A stretch of DNA of 64,000 nucleotides, taken from the NCBI GenBank assembly GCA_029101005.1, contig JAQXQE010000006.1:1-64000 (forward strand), written 5' to 3'. Below, one piece after another: positions 9,245-18,630 of the stretch (position 1 is its first letter; each line of letters begins with the position of its first letter). The stretch is from Bacillota bacterium (GTDB lineage Bacteria > Bacillota > Clostridia > Peptostreptococcales > Anaerovoracaceae). A program made the position numbers and the translations under genes. The notes below the pieces were generated by a model. The model saw only the letters and a program-made list of their open reading frames with translations, did no database searches and was not told the DNA's origin.

Positions 9245-10666
9245 TTAGAAAACAAGTTTCTCTTCAATATATGCTCTAACCTCTGACAGTGGGAGTCTTA
9301 CCTGCTCCATTGTATCTCTGTCACGGATAGTCACCGACTGTGTCTCTTCTGTCTCGAAGTCTACGCAAATGCTGAATGGTGTTCCAATCTCATCCTCTCT
9401 TCTGTATCTCTTACCGATTGAGCCGGCAGCATCGTAGTCCACCATAAAGTACTTTGAGAGCTCCTCGTAGATTGGAAGAGCAACATCCTCGAGTTTCTTT
9501 GAGAGAGGAAGAATTGCCACCTTGTAAGGTGCGAGTGCAGGATGGAGTCTCAGAACTGTTCTTACATCCTCCTTGCCGTTACCATCTGTGAGAACCTCCT
9601 CATCATATGCATCTGTAAGGATGGCGAGGAGCAGACGCTCAACACCAACAGAAGGCTCGATTACGTATGGTACATATCTCTCATTAGTCTCTGGGTCGAG
9701 GTATGTGAGATCCTGCTTTGAGTGGTTCTGGTGTGCAGAAAGATCGAAGTCTGTTCTTGATGCAATACCCCAGAGCTCACCCCATCCGAATGGGAACTGG
9801 AACTCGATATCTGTTGTAGCATTACTGTAGTGTGAGAGTTCCTCAGGATCGTGATCTCTGAGTCTTATGCTATCCTCCTTAATGCCGATGGCCTTAAGGA
9901 AGTTTGCACAGTAGTCCTTCCAGTATGCGAACCAGTCAAGCTCTGTTCCTGGCTTGCAGAAGAACTCAAGCTCCATCTGCTCGAACTCTCTTGTTCTGAA
10001 GATGAAGTTACCAGGTGTGATCTCATTACGGAATGACTTACCAACCTGTGCGATTCCGAATGGAACCTTCTTTCTTGATGTTCTCTGTACACTCTTGAAG
10101 TTTACGAAGATACCCTGTGCTGTCTCAGGACGAAGATAGATCTCTGCTGCAGAGTCCTCTGTAACACCCTGGAAAGTCTTGAACATCAGATTGAACTTTC
10201 TGATGCTTGTGTAATCTGTCTTGCCACACTCTGGGCATGGAATTGCATTCTCAGCGATGTAAGCCTCGAGCTTTGCGTTGTCCCAGCCATCACACTGAAT
10301 CTCCTCACCCTTAGCCTTTACAAAGTTCTCGATGAGCTGGTCAGCTCTGAATCTTGACTTGCAGCTCTTGCAGTCGATGAGAGGATCTGAGAATCCTCCA
10401 ACGTGACCTGATGCAACCCATGTCTCTGGGTTCATAAGGATGGCGGCGTCAAGTCCTACATTGTATCTTGATTCCTGTACAAACTTGCGTCTCCACGCCT
10501 TCTTGATATTGTCCTTAAGTTCTACTCCAAGAGGACCATAATCCCATGTGTTAGCAAGACCACCGTAGATCTCTGAACCAGGGAAAATGTAACCTCTGTT
10601 CTTGGCAAGAGCGGTCAGCTTATCCATTGTTGCTACGCGCTCTCCGCAGTTATTTGCCTTAGCCAT
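9245..10666 (-). CDS. glyQS: Glycyl-tRNA synthetase, single-chain type
   Basis: Charges tRNA-Gly. The 473-residue length and class II motifs identify the alpha2 form rather than the two-subunit bacterial form: [21 protein letters not shown] (motif 2 region) and [10 protein letters not shown] (motif 3). A CPECG pair belongs to the zinc-binding insertion. AGGAG lies 5 bases before the ATG. It lies between a DUF4342-like gene and ppdK; the hairpin at 10730-10770 may separate it from the upstream gene. I see no T-box in the short leader. Confidence 0.96.
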   Translation of the reverse strand: MAKANNCGERVATMDKLTALAKNRGYIFPGSEIYGGLANTWDYGPLGVELKDNIKKAWRRKFVQESRYNVGLDAAILMNPETWVASGHVGGFSDPLIDCKSCKSRFRADQLIENFVKAKGEEIQCDGWDNAKLEAYIAENAIPCPECGKTDYTSIRKFNLMFKTFQGVTEDSAAEIYLRPETAQGIFVNFKSVQRTSRKKVPFGIAQVGKSFRNEITPGNFIFRTREFEQMELEFFCKPGTELDWFAYWKDYCANFLKAIGIKEDSIRLRDHDPEELSHYSNATTDIEFQFPFGWGELWGIASRTDFDLSAHQNHSKQDLTYLDPETNERYVPYVIEPSVGVERLLLAILTDAYDEEVLTDGNGKEDVRTVLRLHPALAPYKVAILPLSKKLEDVALPIYEELSKYFMVDYDAAGSIGKRYRREDEIGTPFSICVDFETEETQSVTIRDRDTMEQVRLPLSEVRAYIEEKLVF

Positions 10667-10729
10667 AACTTCTCCTGTTTGTTCTTTCTCTAATCTTCAA
10701 TATTGCAATAACGTATTATTATTCAAAAT

Positions 10730-10770
10730 GCAACGAGACAGCACCTTTCGGTGCCGTCGCCTAACGTTGC
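10730..10770 (-). terminator. Branched hairpin, probable terminator
   Basis: GCAACG pairs with CGTTGC, enclosing an inner GCACC/GGTGC hairpin. ATTTTG follows on the minus strand. It lies after the stop of the DUF4342-like gene and before glyQS. The weak T-tract makes partial read-through likely. Confidence 0.5.
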
Positions 10771-10790
10771 AGAATTCTGAACTTAATCAA

Positions 10791-11576
10791 TTACTCTTCT
10801 GTGCCCTCAGCCTCTTCGATGTCTTCTACATCGATATTGATGTGCTCACCGAACTGGATCTCCTTGTCCTCGTCCTCAGCAACCTCAGCATCCTTCTTGA
10901 AGAGCTTCTCTGCCTGAGCCTTAAGATCGTCTGTCTTGAGGTTCTCAAGCTTCTCCTTGAGATTGAGCTCATCGAACTTCTCCTTAGCGATGTTTGAAAG
11001 CTCAATTCCCTTATCTACGAACTCTGATACTTTCTCAGTGCTCTTAGCTCTAGCACTTTCAATCTTATCTGAGTTCTTATAAACCCACTCTGATACCTTA
11101 TCAGCTGGACCGCCCTCAGCAGTGAACTCGTCAACTGCCTTCTTGCTTGCATACTTAGCCTTGTCATAGATACCAACAACCTTGCCGTTTATGTCTACAA
11201 CCTCGCCCTTGTCGTTAACAAACTCGATTACACAACCGAGACCAACCGCTGCGATAGCACCGATGATTGCTCCCCATGGAACAAGCACTGCGCCAACAAC
11301 TCCAGCTGTGAGTGGCAAGTTGAGAACTGTCTCCTCAGCCTTTCTGATGATGATTCTTGCCATATTTCCCTTAGCAACCATCTCCTTAACCATCTCAACG
11401 AGCTTGCTGTCCTTGATGCCAGATGCATCGTCGAAATCGCTGTTGATTGACTCCTCAATTGCAATGATAGCATCTACAACGCTTCCATCAGCCGCCTCGA
11501 GAGCAGCCTTTGCCTCAGCATATGTAGATCCTGTTCTATCCTTAACCAGTTCGATCTTCTCCAGAGTAATTTCCAT
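10791..11576 (-). CDS. DUF4342-like protein with N-terminal UBA-like domain
   Basis: A 261-residue protein of unknown function. Residues 1-43 resemble a UBA/TS-N three-helix domain (EKIELVKDRTGSTYAEAKAALE). A central glycine-rich hydrophobic stretch (LPLTAGVVGAVLVPWGAIIGAIAAVGLG) looks like a membrane-inserting hairpin, the usual DUF4342 arrangement. The C-terminal 110 residues are highly charged and predicted helical, ending in an acidic tail. The RBS GGAGGTG precedes the ATG. It sits directly downstream of recO, in the era-recO-glyQS neighbourhood. Confidence 0.7.
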   Translation of the reverse strand: MEITLEKIELVKDRTGSTYAEAKAALEAADGSVVDAIIAIEESINSDFDDASGIKDSKLVEMVKEMVAKGNMARIIIRKAEETVLNLPLTAGVVGAVLVPWGAIIGAIAAVGLGCVIEFVNDKGEVVDINGKVVGIYDKAKYASKKAVDEFTAEGGPADKVSEWVYKNSDKIESARAKSTEKVSEFVDKGIELSNIAKEKFDELNLKEKLENLKTDDLKAQAEKLFKKDAEVAEDEDKEIQFGEHINIDVEDIEEAEGTEE

Positions 11577-11592
11577 ATAACACCTCCGTACA

Positions 11593-12363
11593 TTATATAG
11601 TCATATCTTCCTCAAGCACATTGACCCCAAGATAGTAGTCAATGTAACGGGAAACAATAACACCCAATTCTTCTGAAACTTTCGGCTTTAGAACAATTCG
11701 TTCAAACTGCGATATTGGCTTATCAAGGAAATATCGCACAACATTTACTATATCAAATGAGGGCTCTGCAATCAACGATTCACCGTTCTTTTTCTCCTGT
11801 TCAACACAATCTCTACATATTATGCCGCCCGCAGGAATAGAGAAAAAAACAGGCTTTGGTGCGCGCTCTTCCACCATCTTGTCGAGGGGCTTGCCGCAGT
11901 CCGAACAGCAGTCAAGCTCCGGCATCACACCTTGCATTCGAAGAGCCTTGATTACGAAAGCGTACAGCAGGGTCTTATAGTTCGACTCCGCGCGAGTGAG
12001 AGACTCGAGGAACTCAATCGACATATCGAAGAGCTTAGGTCTGGCCTCGCCCTCCTCAAGAACTGCATCAAGATACTCGATGAATCTCGAAGCAACCATA
12101 AAGCGGTCCAGATCCTCTCCTATCGAGTAAAAACTTCTTACAGCTTGTGCACTGTTGATATTGAATGAATCCCTGCCCTTGTAGATATCATATTCAGCAT
12201 GAGTAAAAGGGCGAAGAGCCAGTGCGGCTTTGCTCTTGCCCTTCTCGTTAATCGAAGTTCCAGCTGTAATCTTGCCATACTTCTTGGTGAAGAGCACAAG
12301 CAGCCTTCTGTTCCCTGTTATTTTGCGTTGTTTGAGTACTATGCCTTCAGTAGTGACTAACAT
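11593..12363 (-). CDS. recO: DNA repair protein RecO
   Basis: RecO loads RecA onto SSB-coated single-stranded DNA and anneals complementary strands in the RecFOR pathway. The N-terminal OB fold (VTTEGIVLKQRKITGNRRLLVLFT) and the four-cysteine zinc knuckle (CCSDCG...ICRDC) are visible. At 256 residues it is of normal size. Its ATG overlaps the era stop (TAATG), so the two are translationally coupled. Confidence 0.95.
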   Translation of the reverse strand: MLVTTEGIVLKQRKITGNRRLLVLFTKKYGKITAGTSINEKGKSKAALALRPFTHAEYDIYKGRDSFNINSAQAVRSFYSIGEDLDRFMVASRFIEYLDAVLEEGEARPKLFDMSIEFLESLTRAESNYKTLLYAFVIKALRMQGVMPELDCCSDCGKPLDKMVEERAPKPVFFSIPAGGIICRDCVEQEKKNGESLIAEPSFDIVNVVRYFLDKPISQFERIVLKPKVSEELGVIVSRYIDYYLGVNVLEEDMTI

Positions 12364-13262
12364 TACTCGTCCTTATATCCGAAATTGCGGATGCTGCGCT
12401 CAGAATCTCTCCAGTTCTCCTTGACCTTGACAAAGAGCGAAAGGAAAACCTTAGTTCCAAGCAATGCCTCAATATCGAGTCTAGCAGCTTTACCAACTCC
12501 CTTGAGTTTCTTACCTTCCTTACCGATAATGATGCCCTTATGAGACTTCTTCTCGCAGTAGATTACAGCACTGATATTTGTGAGATTCTTGCCCTCCTCG
12601 AAGGACTCAATCTCGACGAATATTCCATGAGGTACCTCCTCCTGAAGATAGTTCAGAAGCTTCTCTCTGATAATCTCGCTTACAACGAATCTCTCTGGAT
12701 GGTCAGTAGCCATATACTCAGGATAGTACATAGGACCTTCTATCATATACTCAGAGAGTTTATCCACAAGTTTGTCTACATTATCACCCTTGAGAGCTGA
12801 TGTACCGTAGATATCATCGAAGATGCCCATAGCATCATACTCATTGTAGAGCTTGAGATACTGCTCAGGGCCAATCATATCCATCTTGTTGATCGCAAGG
12901 AGCTTTGGTGTATCTACGTCCTTAATCATATCAACGAGCATTCTGTCTCCAGGACCGAAATCCTTAGTGCCATCTACGAGAAGAAGAATAACGTCTACGC
13001 CCTTGAATGTATTGAGTGCAGTCTCGTTGATAGCGCTTCCAAGCTTATTCTTAGGCTTGTGAATTCCCGGTGTATCAAGGAAGATCATCTGCATGCCCTC
13101 TCCACCATTAGCTTCGAGATCTGTATAGATTCCTGTAATTCTGTTTCTTGTTGTCTGTGGTTTGCTGGATGTGATTGATATCTTCTCACCCAGAATATTG
13201 TTCATAATTGTGGATTTACCAACGTTCGGTCTTCCGATGATTCCGACAAATCCTGATTTCAT
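12363..13262 (-). CDS. era: GTPase Era
   Basis: Essential GTPase that binds the 3' end of 16S rRNA and checks small-subunit assembly. GTPase motifs are complete: GRPNVGKST (G1), DTPGI (G3), NKMD (G4). The C-terminal KH domain is present (IIGKEGKKLKGVGKAARLDIE). The 299-residue length is typical. It lies in the phoH-ybeY-era-recO operon. Confidence 0.98.
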   Translation of the reverse strand: MKSGFVGIIGRPNVGKSTIMNNILGEKISITSSKPQTTRNRITGIYTDLEANGGEGMQMIFLDTPGIHKPKNKLGSAINETALNTFKGVDVILLLVDGTKDFGPGDRMLVDMIKDVDTPKLLAINKMDMIGPEQYLKLYNEYDAMGIFDDIYGTSALKGDNVDKLVDKLSEYMIEGPMYYPEYMATDHPERFVVSEIIREKLLNYLQEEVPHGIFVEIESFEEGKNLTNISAVIYCEKKSHKGIIIGKEGKKLKGVGKAARLDIEALLGTKVFLSLFVKVKENWRDSERSIRNFGYKDE

Positions 13263-13284
13263 ATTTCTGATTACCTGCCTGTCC

Positions 13285-13833
13285 TTATTGTCTTGCGAGT
13301 CCGATGGCCGTCATTACAGCCTCTTCTCTTGCGCGCATCTCCGCCTTCTCATCCTCTTCCATGTGGTCGTATCCGAGAAGATGGAAAATGCTGTGTACCG
13401 TTAGGTACACCAGTTCTCTCTCCACTCCGGTGCCGTATTCTTCTGCCTGCTCGCACGCTCTGTCGTAGCATAGCACTACATCGCCGAGCATCGGATTGAA
13501 TACAGTACCTTCCTCGAGTGCATCCTCAATCTCATATGCAAGATCCTCGATGCTCTCATGCTGAGGGAACGAAAGCACATCTGTCGTCTTATCTATGCCT
13601 CTGAATTCCGCATTGATTGAGCGAATCTCTTCAGCATCAACTACTGTGATGCTGAGTTCAACAGGGAATTCCGCAGCAAGACAACTCTCACAATACTCTA
13701 CGTCAGAGAGCCTTGCTTCTATATCAGATGCAATATCCAGCTCGCTTGCAAGGGCAAGCTGTGCCGCCTTCTCTACGTATGACTTGATGCTGTCATTGAG
13801 GCGAGCGTCTTCATCACTGTATATAAATATCAT
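13285..13833 (-). CDS. ybeY: Endoribonuclease YbeY
   Basis: Single-strand-specific, zinc-dependent RNase for 16S rRNA 3'-end maturation and ribosome quality control. The metal site HSIFHLLGYDHMEEDE (H-x3-H-x5-H) is intact, preceded by the conserved TDVLSFP. The N-terminus (about residues 1-40) is somewhat longer than usual. It starts two bases after the phoH stop, so coupling is likely. Confidence 0.96.
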   Translation of the reverse strand: MIFIYSDEDARLNDSIKSYVEKAAQLALASELDIASDIEARLSDVEYCESCLAAEFPVELSITVVDAEEIRSINAEFRGIDKTTDVLSFPQHESIEDLAYEIEDALEEGTVFNPMLGDVVLCYDRACEQAEEYGTGVERELVYLTVHSIFHLLGYDHMEEDEKAEMRAREEAVMTAIGLARQ

Positions 13834-13835
13834 AT

Positions 13836-14837
13836 CTATCGCTTATTAGTCCTTCTGTTATGCTGTTCTTCACTAGCGGGATGCTTGCTGTCCCAGTCGT
13901 TGTATGCTTTGATGATTCTCTTAACAAGTTCATGTCTTACGACATCGACATCGCTGAAGTAACTGAATTCTACACCTTCAACATTCTTGAGAACCTTCTC
14001 GGCCTGCTTAAGTCCAGAAATAGTTCCACTTGGAAGGTCAATCTGAGTGATATCACCTGTTACAACAACCTTTGAATTGAAGCCCATACGCGTGAGGAAC
14101 ATCTTCATCTGCTCTCTAGTCGTATTCTGAGCCTCATCGAGAATGATGAAGGCATTATCGAGTGTTCGTCCTCTCATATATGCTAGAGGGACAACCTCAA
14201 CTGCGCCTTTCTCTTTGAGCTTAGCTGCAGCTTCCTGACCGAGAACATCAAAGAGTGCATCATAGAGTGGTCTGAGATATGGATCTACCTTCTCCTGCAT
14301 ATCCCCAGGAAGGAATCCAAGCCTTTCGCCAGCTTCAACAGCCGGACGAGTGAGGACAATCCTCTCGATCTCACGGTTCTTGTATGCATTAACAGCCATC
14401 GCACAAGCGAGGTAGGTTTTACCCGTACCAGCAGGACCGATACCGAAGACCATATCGGACTTGCGGATCTTATCGACGTACTCCTTCTGGTTAGCAGTCT
14501 TTGGTCTCAGCGGTCTGCCTAGATGCGTATAACAAATTATGTCCTTTGATGTCGACTTCTCATCATATTCGAGGCCCTCACACTCCATATCGATGATGTA
14601 GTTGAGTCTCTGTCTGTCGAGTTCAGGCTCGAGTCTGATTGCTTCGATGAGTCGGTTGATTATTCTTGCTGCAAGCTCTGGCTTCTCGCCTCTTATGAGG
14701 AGAGTGTCATCTCTCATAATGATTGATGTGCCGCTTGTCTGCTCAATAACTCTGATATTTGCATCGAGATTGCCGAATAGACTGGTGCTCTCAATGTCAT
14801 CAGGAATGCCAATTCTTATAACATCTGTATCCAGCAT
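13836..14837 (-). CDS. phoH: PhoH family ATPase
   Basis: RNA-associated P-loop ATPase. Walker A GPAGTGKT lies near residue 135, and Walker B IILDEAQNTT follows. An N-terminal KH-like segment precedes the ATPase domain. The 333-residue length matches the PhoH-like (YbeZ) form usually paired with ybeY. A moderate RBS, AAAGGA, lies 11 bases before ATG. Confidence 0.95.
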   Translation of the reverse strand: MLDTDVIRIGIPDDIESTSLFGNLDANIRVIEQTSGTSIIMRDDTLLIRGEKPELAARIINRLIEAIRLEPELDRQRLNYIIDMECEGLEYDEKSTSKDIICYTHLGRPLRPKTANQKEYVDKIRKSDMVFGIGPAGTGKTYLACAMAVNAYKNREIERIVLTRPAVEAGERLGFLPGDMQEKVDPYLRPLYDALFDVLGQEAAAKLKEKGAVEVVPLAYMRGRTLDNAFIILDEAQNTTREQMKMFLTRMGFNSKVVVTGDITQIDLPSGTISGLKQAEKVLKNVEGVEFSYFSDVDVVRHELVKRIIKAYNDWDSKHPASEEQHNRRTNKR

Positions 14838-14864
14838 TAACAGATTAGTCCTTTCGATACTTTA

Positions 14865-15326
14865 TTACTCGTCCTTACCGCTGAGGTAGTCCTTAACAGC
14901 CTTGTTGACAACGCTGCCGTCCGCTTTGCCCTTGAGCTCCTTCATAGCCTCTTTCATCATAACGCCCATGCTCTTCATGCTGCGCTCAAGACCGCTCTTC
15001 TCAGCGATATTCTTAACGGCTTCCATTACAGCCTCTGCTGACATCTCCTCTGGGAGGTAAGCCTTGAGAATCTCAATCTCCTTGTTGTATGCCTCTGCGA
15101 GGTCATCTCTTCCAGCCTTTGCGAAGTCAGCAAGAGCGTCTGTACGCATCTTAACCTGCTTCTTGATGATTGATACAACCTGGTTGTCATCCTCGATTGT
15201 CTCTCTAGTATCAACCTCGTGCTGCTTGATAGCTGCTCTTACGAGGTTAACAGTATTCTTCTTAACCTGATCACCAGCCTTCATCGCTGCCTTGTAATCT
15301 TCCATAAGCTGTTCTTTGAGTCCCAT
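14865..15326 (-). CDS. yqeY: GatB/YqeY domain protein
   Basis: A 153-residue all-helical protein of the GatB tail/YqeY family, which is thought to act on tRNA or amidotransferase-like RNA contacts without a proven reaction. The family signature is present (LKEQLMEDYKAAMKAGDQVKKNTVNLVRAAIKQ cut short here; IEILKAYLPEEMS; KGKADGSVVNKAVK). A strong RBS (AGGAGG) precedes ATG. Position after rpsU is conserved in Firmicutes. Confidence 0.93.
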   Translation of the reverse strand: MGLKEQLMEDYKAAMKAGDQVKKNTVNLVRAAIKQHEVDTRETIEDDNQVVSIIKKQVKMRTDALADFAKAGRDDLAEAYNKEIEILKAYLPEEMSAEAVMEAVKNIAEKSGLERSMKSMGVMMKEAMKELKGKADGSVVNKAVKDYLSGKDE

Positions 15327-15396
15327 AGTTAAACCTCCTTAGAAATATCTTAAATATATGTTCGTTCTATTATACCAAAAAAAGTCAAAAAATGCG

Positions 15397-15423
15397 AAAT
15401 GCGAATCTTAACGATTCGCATTT
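15397..15423 (-). terminator. rpsU terminator
   Basis: AAATGCGAATC and GATTCGCATTT form a perfect 11-bp stem with a 5-base loop just past the rpsU stop, followed by T-runs on the minus strand. It partly separates rpsU from yqeY. Confidence 0.75.
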
Positions 15424-15437
15424 GTTATTAACCGCAC

Positions 15438-15617
15438 TTAGAACTTTCTAGCCTTCTTTCTAGCAGCCTCTGACTTCTTCTTACGCTTTACGCTTGGCTT
15501 CTCGTAATGCTCTCTCTTTCTGAGCTCAGCCATTACTCCGTCACGTGCGCAAGATCTCTTAAATCTCTTAAGAGCGCTCTCAAGGCTTTCGTTCTCTCTA
15601 ACGACTACCTGTGCCAT
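15438..15617 (-). CDS. rpsU: 30S ribosomal protein S21
   Basis: A 59-residue basic protein beginning [19 protein letters not shown] and ending ARKKARKF, the standard S21 sequence. Its cysteine motif [23 protein letters not shown] is shortened here to the key residues C23 and [10 protein letters not shown]21 joins the 30S platform near the anti-Shine-Dalgarno region. The RBS GGAGGTGAG precedes the ATG. It is driven by the promoter at 15682-15711 and followed by its own terminator. Confidence 0.97.
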   Translation of the reverse strand: MAQVVVRENESLESALKRFKRSCARDGVMAELRKREHYEKPSVKRKKKSEAARKKARKF

Positions 15618-15681
15618 ATTCCTATCTCACCTCCGTCCGTGTATTAATAGCAATGGAACAGATTCGTCCATATCGTCCGCA

Positions 15682-15711
15682 ATTATATCATCTATACTAT
15701 GCACAATGCAA
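15682..15711 (-). promoter_or_regulatory. Sigma-A promoter of rpsU
   Basis: On the minus strand, TTGCAT and a perfect TATAAT are separated by 18 bases, about 65 bases upstream of the rpsU start. Confidence 0.6.
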
Positions 15712-15718
15712 GATATTA

Positions 15719-17236
15719 TTAGAAAAGATTCTCTATGATGTCGCCAGCCATCATTCTTCGCTTAGCGTCTTCATCCTGTGCGAACTTCTCCGCTGCTCTT
15801 CCGTGAGCAAGTGTTCCATAGAGCAGACTCGCATTGAGTGTGTTACCCTGAGCAATGAGTGATGCAATTGCACCTGCCTGAACATCTCCTGAACCTGCCG
15901 TTGCAAGACCTGAATTACCTACTGTATCGATGTAGAGTTCCTGTTTCTTGCCACTGATAAGAGAGATAACTGATGTATCTGCCTTAACAACCATACTTAC
16001 GCCGAACTTCTCTGAAAACTTTGATGTGAATCCGATTCTGTTCTTCTCGATGATTCTCTTGTCCTCATCACAGAGCTTAGCCATCTCACCTATGTGAGGT
16101 GTGATTACGCACTCGCATTTCCTTCTTCTGAATGACTTCAGGTTCTTAGCAATGATGTTGAGTGCACCTGCATCAAATACAGCTGGCGTGGTACCTGCAA
16201 GAATCTGCTTGATAATGAGTCTGCCAGATGCATCTTCCTTCATTCCAGGCCCAACAAGTACTACATCGAGCTTCTTCATGAATTCGTCAAGAGCTCCCAC
16301 TACATCGTCGCTCTTATACGGAACAACGATAGCTTCAGGAATTGATACATTGAAGAAACCTGTGTACTTGCTTGGGCAGAATACCTTAACAATTCCACAT
16401 CCCGTTCTGTATGCTGCCTTTGCTGCGAGCATGCTCGCTCCAAGCATTCCATTGCTGCTTACAACAATTCCAACGCATCCATATGTACCCTTATGAGACT
16501 TCTCTCTTCTAGGAATAAGCGCCTGCTTTCTTGTTGACTCGAAGAATTTGTCATCGCAGATTGTAAGCTTATCAGCAACCTGCTTATATCCATTCTCCAT
16601 AAGACCAATATCTACAAGTTTAATCTCTCCGCAGAACTCTCTTCCGTCGCCGAAGAACATTCCTGTCTTGTGGTTACCGAATGTTACAGTGAGATCCGCC
16701 TTGAACGCCGCCTCCATGATCTTACCGCTTGTTGCATTAAGACCTGATGGAATATCAATTGCAATCTTATATCCATTCTTCGAGTTCAGATACTCGATGA
16801 ACTTCACATAATTGTATCCGAGTCTCTTGTTGAGGCCGATTCCGAAGATTCCATCAACGATGCAGTCATAGTCAGCCTGAAGAACAGCTGTATCTATCTG
16901 CCCTCTGAGTCCGCTGATAGGCTTGTCAGGATATGCCTTTGCAAAAATCTTCACCTGACGAGCGAATTCCTCGGATGCCTTCTCGAGACTACCGATGAAA
17001 TACAGATTAACGCTGTAGCCGAGATGAATCAGCCATCTAGCAACGCAAACAGCATCACCGCCGTTATTGCCCGCACCGCAGATTACGAGGAATCTAGACT
17101 TCTTGTCCGGGAAACGCGCTGTGATCTCATCCACTACACCCTTTGCAGCATTCTCCATAAGAACGGGACTTGGGATGCCCGCCTCTATCGTATAACGATC
17201 CATGAACTGCATATCTTTAGCTGTTAATGCATACAT
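15719..17236 (-). CDS. nnr: Bifunctional NAD(P)H-hydrate epimerase / dehydratase
   Basis: Repairs damaged NAD(P)HX. The N-terminal YjeF epimerase domain (residues about 1-205; GAGNNGGDAVCVARWL) equilibrates R and S forms. The C-terminal ribokinase-like domain (GPGMKEDASGR, FDAGALNIIA, GSGDVQAGAIASLI) is the ADP-dependent S-NAD(P)HX dehydratase. I start at ATG 17236, not the in-frame GTG at 17248, because AAGGAG abuts the GTG but lies about 11 bases before the ATG. The promoter is at 17284-17312. Confidence 0.95.
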   Translation of the reverse strand: MYALTAKDMQFMDRYTIEAGIPSPVLMENAAKGVVDEITARFPDKKSRFLVICGAGNNGGDAVCVARWLIHLGYSVNLYFIGSLEKASEEFARQVKIFAKAYPDKPISGLRGQIDTAVLQADYDCIVDGIFGIGLNKRLGYNYVKFIEYLNSKNGYKIAIDIPSGLNATSGKIMEAAFKADLTVTFGNHKTGMFFGDGREFCGEIKLVDIGLMENGYKQVADKLTICDDKFFESTRKQALIPRREKSHKGTYGCVGIVVSSNGMLGASMLAAKAAYRTGCGIVKVFCPSKYTGFFNVSIPEAIVVPYKSDDVVGALDEFMKKLDVVLVGPGMKEDASGRLIIKQILAGTTPAVFDAGALNIIAKNLKSFRRRKCECVITPHIGEMAKLCDEDKRIIEKNRIGFTSKFSEKFGVSMVVKADTSVISLISGKKQELYIDTVGNSGLATAGSGDVQAGAIASLIAQGNTLNASLLYGTLAHGRAAEKFAQDEDAKRRMMAGDIIENLF

Positions 17237-17283
17237 AATCTGTATCACTCCTTCTGTGAGTCAGTATCTACATAGATATTCAA

Positions 17284-17312
17284 ATTATACAAGAAATTCC
17301 GCATACAATCAA
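17284..17312 (-). promoter_or_regulatory. Sigma-A promoter of nnr
   Basis: TTGATT, a 17-base spacer and a perfect TATAAT on the minus strand, about 45 bases before the nnr start. Confidence 0.65.
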
Positions 17313-17336
17313 AAGGAAGCTTTTAAGATTTACAAT

Positions 17337-17365
17337 TTTACAAAAGCGATACCATAGGCTATTAT
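17337..17365 (+). promoter_or_regulatory. Sigma-A promoter of the amidase gene
   Basis: TTTACA, a 17-base spacer and TATTAT on the plus strand; the start codon is 26 bases downstream. Confidence 0.6.
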
Positions 17366-17391
17366 CTATAACATAGAAGGGGAATAGATAT

Positions 17392-18126
17392 ATGTATTTA
17401 AGTGATGCTGAGATTAGAGCAATTCTTATCAAAGAGAAGAAGAGAAAGAGAAGACGCAAGAGAATCATACGAAGAATCACTGCACTTGTAGTACTCATAC
17501 TTGCACTGATTCTTGCCATAGGCCTGATTGCCAACAGAGATGCCTTCCACTCTCCTTTCGTAGGTAGAGGTGTAATCTTCCTCGATGCTGGTCACGGCGG
17601 AGGAGATCCAGGTTCACAGGCTATGAAGCACGTCGAGAAGGATGATACGCTCAAACTCACCCTTGCAGTTAAGAAAGAGCTCGAAGATCTCGGCTTCAAG
17701 GTTTATCTGTCAAGAGATGATGATTCAGATATCGACAGAGCCGCTCGCGGAGAGATGGCCAATGAGAAGAATGCAAAGCTTATGATCTCCTTCCACAGAA
17801 ACAAGTCGCCTAACGGTGATGGTGAAGGAGTCGAGGTGTGGATTCCATCATCTAACAGCAAAGAGTGCCAGACTCTTGGACAGAACATACTAGATGCACT
17901 TGTTGCTCAGGGCTTCTATGGTCGAGGTGTGCATCCAGGAACTCTTACTGATCCTAACGAGGACTACTACGAGAATTCGACACCAACAATGCCAAGCTGC
18001 ATTGCAGAGGTCGGCTTTGTCAACTGGAAGAAGGACAATCAGCTCTTCGATGACAATCTCGAAGAGAACGCGAAGGCTCTCGCCAAAGCGATAGAAGCGA
18101 GCTTCGTCGCAATCTATGGAGAATAG
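17392..18126 (+). CDS. N-acetylmuramoyl-L-alanine amidase (Amidase_3)
   Basis: Zinc amidase that cleaves the bond between muramic acid and the stem peptide of peptidoglycan. A lysine/arginine-rich cytoplasmic start (residues 10-26) precedes one membrane segment (about 27-45), so it is probably membrane-anchored outside. Zinc ligands and the catalytic Glu are visible: FLDAGHGGGDPG, EKDDTLKL, SFHRNK and the late CIAEVGFVNW. There is no SPOR or cell-wall-binding module. It stands alone between its own promoter and terminator, in the opposite direction to its neighbours. Confidence 0.93.
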   Translation: MYLSDAEIRAILIKEKKRKRRRKRIIRRITALVVLILALILAIGLIANRDAFHSPFVGRGVIFLDAGHGGGDPGSQAMKHVEKDDTLKLTLAVKKELEDLGFKVYLSRDDDSDIDRAARGEMANEKNAKLMISFHRNKSPNGDGEGVEVWIPSSNSKECQTLGQNILDALVAQGFYGRGVHPGTLTDPNEDYYENSTPTMPSCIAEVGFVNWKKDNQLFDDNLEENAKALAKAIEASFVAIYGE

Positions 18127-18130
18127 ACAG

Positions 18131-18162
18131 AACTCAGGTTCTTAAGAACCTGAGTTTTTTTT
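18131..18162 (+). terminator. Amidase gene terminator
   Basis: AACTCAGGTTC and GAACCTGAGTT make an 11-bp stem with a 3-4-base loop, followed by eight Ts, directly after the stop codon. Confidence 0.85.
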
Positions 18163-18169
18163 GCTCGTA

Positions 18170-18616
18170 TTATTTGAAACTTAGATACTTCTCGGCGATT
18201 GACGCAGCTGTTCGACATGCCGCAACGCATGGTCTACTCTGATAATATTCTTCAGTTCTGACCGCAGGCTCAGCGAGATCTTCGCCCTTGGCAAGTCCGA
18301 GCATCTCACGACAGATGATGCTCCTATGCTCAACTTCGAAGTCTGCCGCCATTTTCTGTATAAGCGCGTAGAGAGCCTTCTTGGACTCTGCATCTGTCGG
18401 GTCACCGTATCCATCTGAATATCCAGCGAGCATTGTCATACCACTCACAGCACCGCATACCTCGCGAAGCTTGCCGAAGCCAGCTCCGAACGGACTCGCA
18501 AGCTTAGCCGCCTCCTCAACTTCCATTCCAAGTATATCTGCGAAAGCCGCGAACACTGACTGTCCGCAGTTATAACCCATACGGAACAGTTCTTCCGCTC
18601 TATCTGCTCTACTCAT
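18170..18616 (-). CDS. C_GCAxxG_C_C family redox protein
   Basis: A 148-residue protein of the C_GCAxxG_C_C family, named for spaced cysteines thought to bind a metal or redox centre. Visible motifs are YNCGQSVFAAF, GFGKLREVCGAVSGM and SIICREMLG, plus C-terminal RPCVAACRTAA. The substrate is unknown. AGGAGG precedes the ATG. It lies 14 bases after the CCA-adding enzyme gene and is probably co-transcribed with it. Confidence 0.85.
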   Translation of the reverse strand: MSRADRAEELFRMGYNCGQSVFAAFADILGMEVEEAAKLASPFGAGFGKLREVCGAVSGMTMLAGYSDGYGDPTDAESKKALYALIQKMAADFEVEHRSIICREMLGLAKGEDLAEPAVRTEEYYQSRPCVAACRTAASIAEKYLSFK

Positions 18617-18630
18617 AATTAATGCCTCCT

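Noticed and set aside
9245-10790. T-box riboswitch before glyQS
   Set aside because: The leader is too short and lacks the T-box sequence and specifier hairpin.
13285-13499. Plus-strand frame opposite ybeY
   Set aside because: Complementary to a well-supported gene; no RBS or homology.
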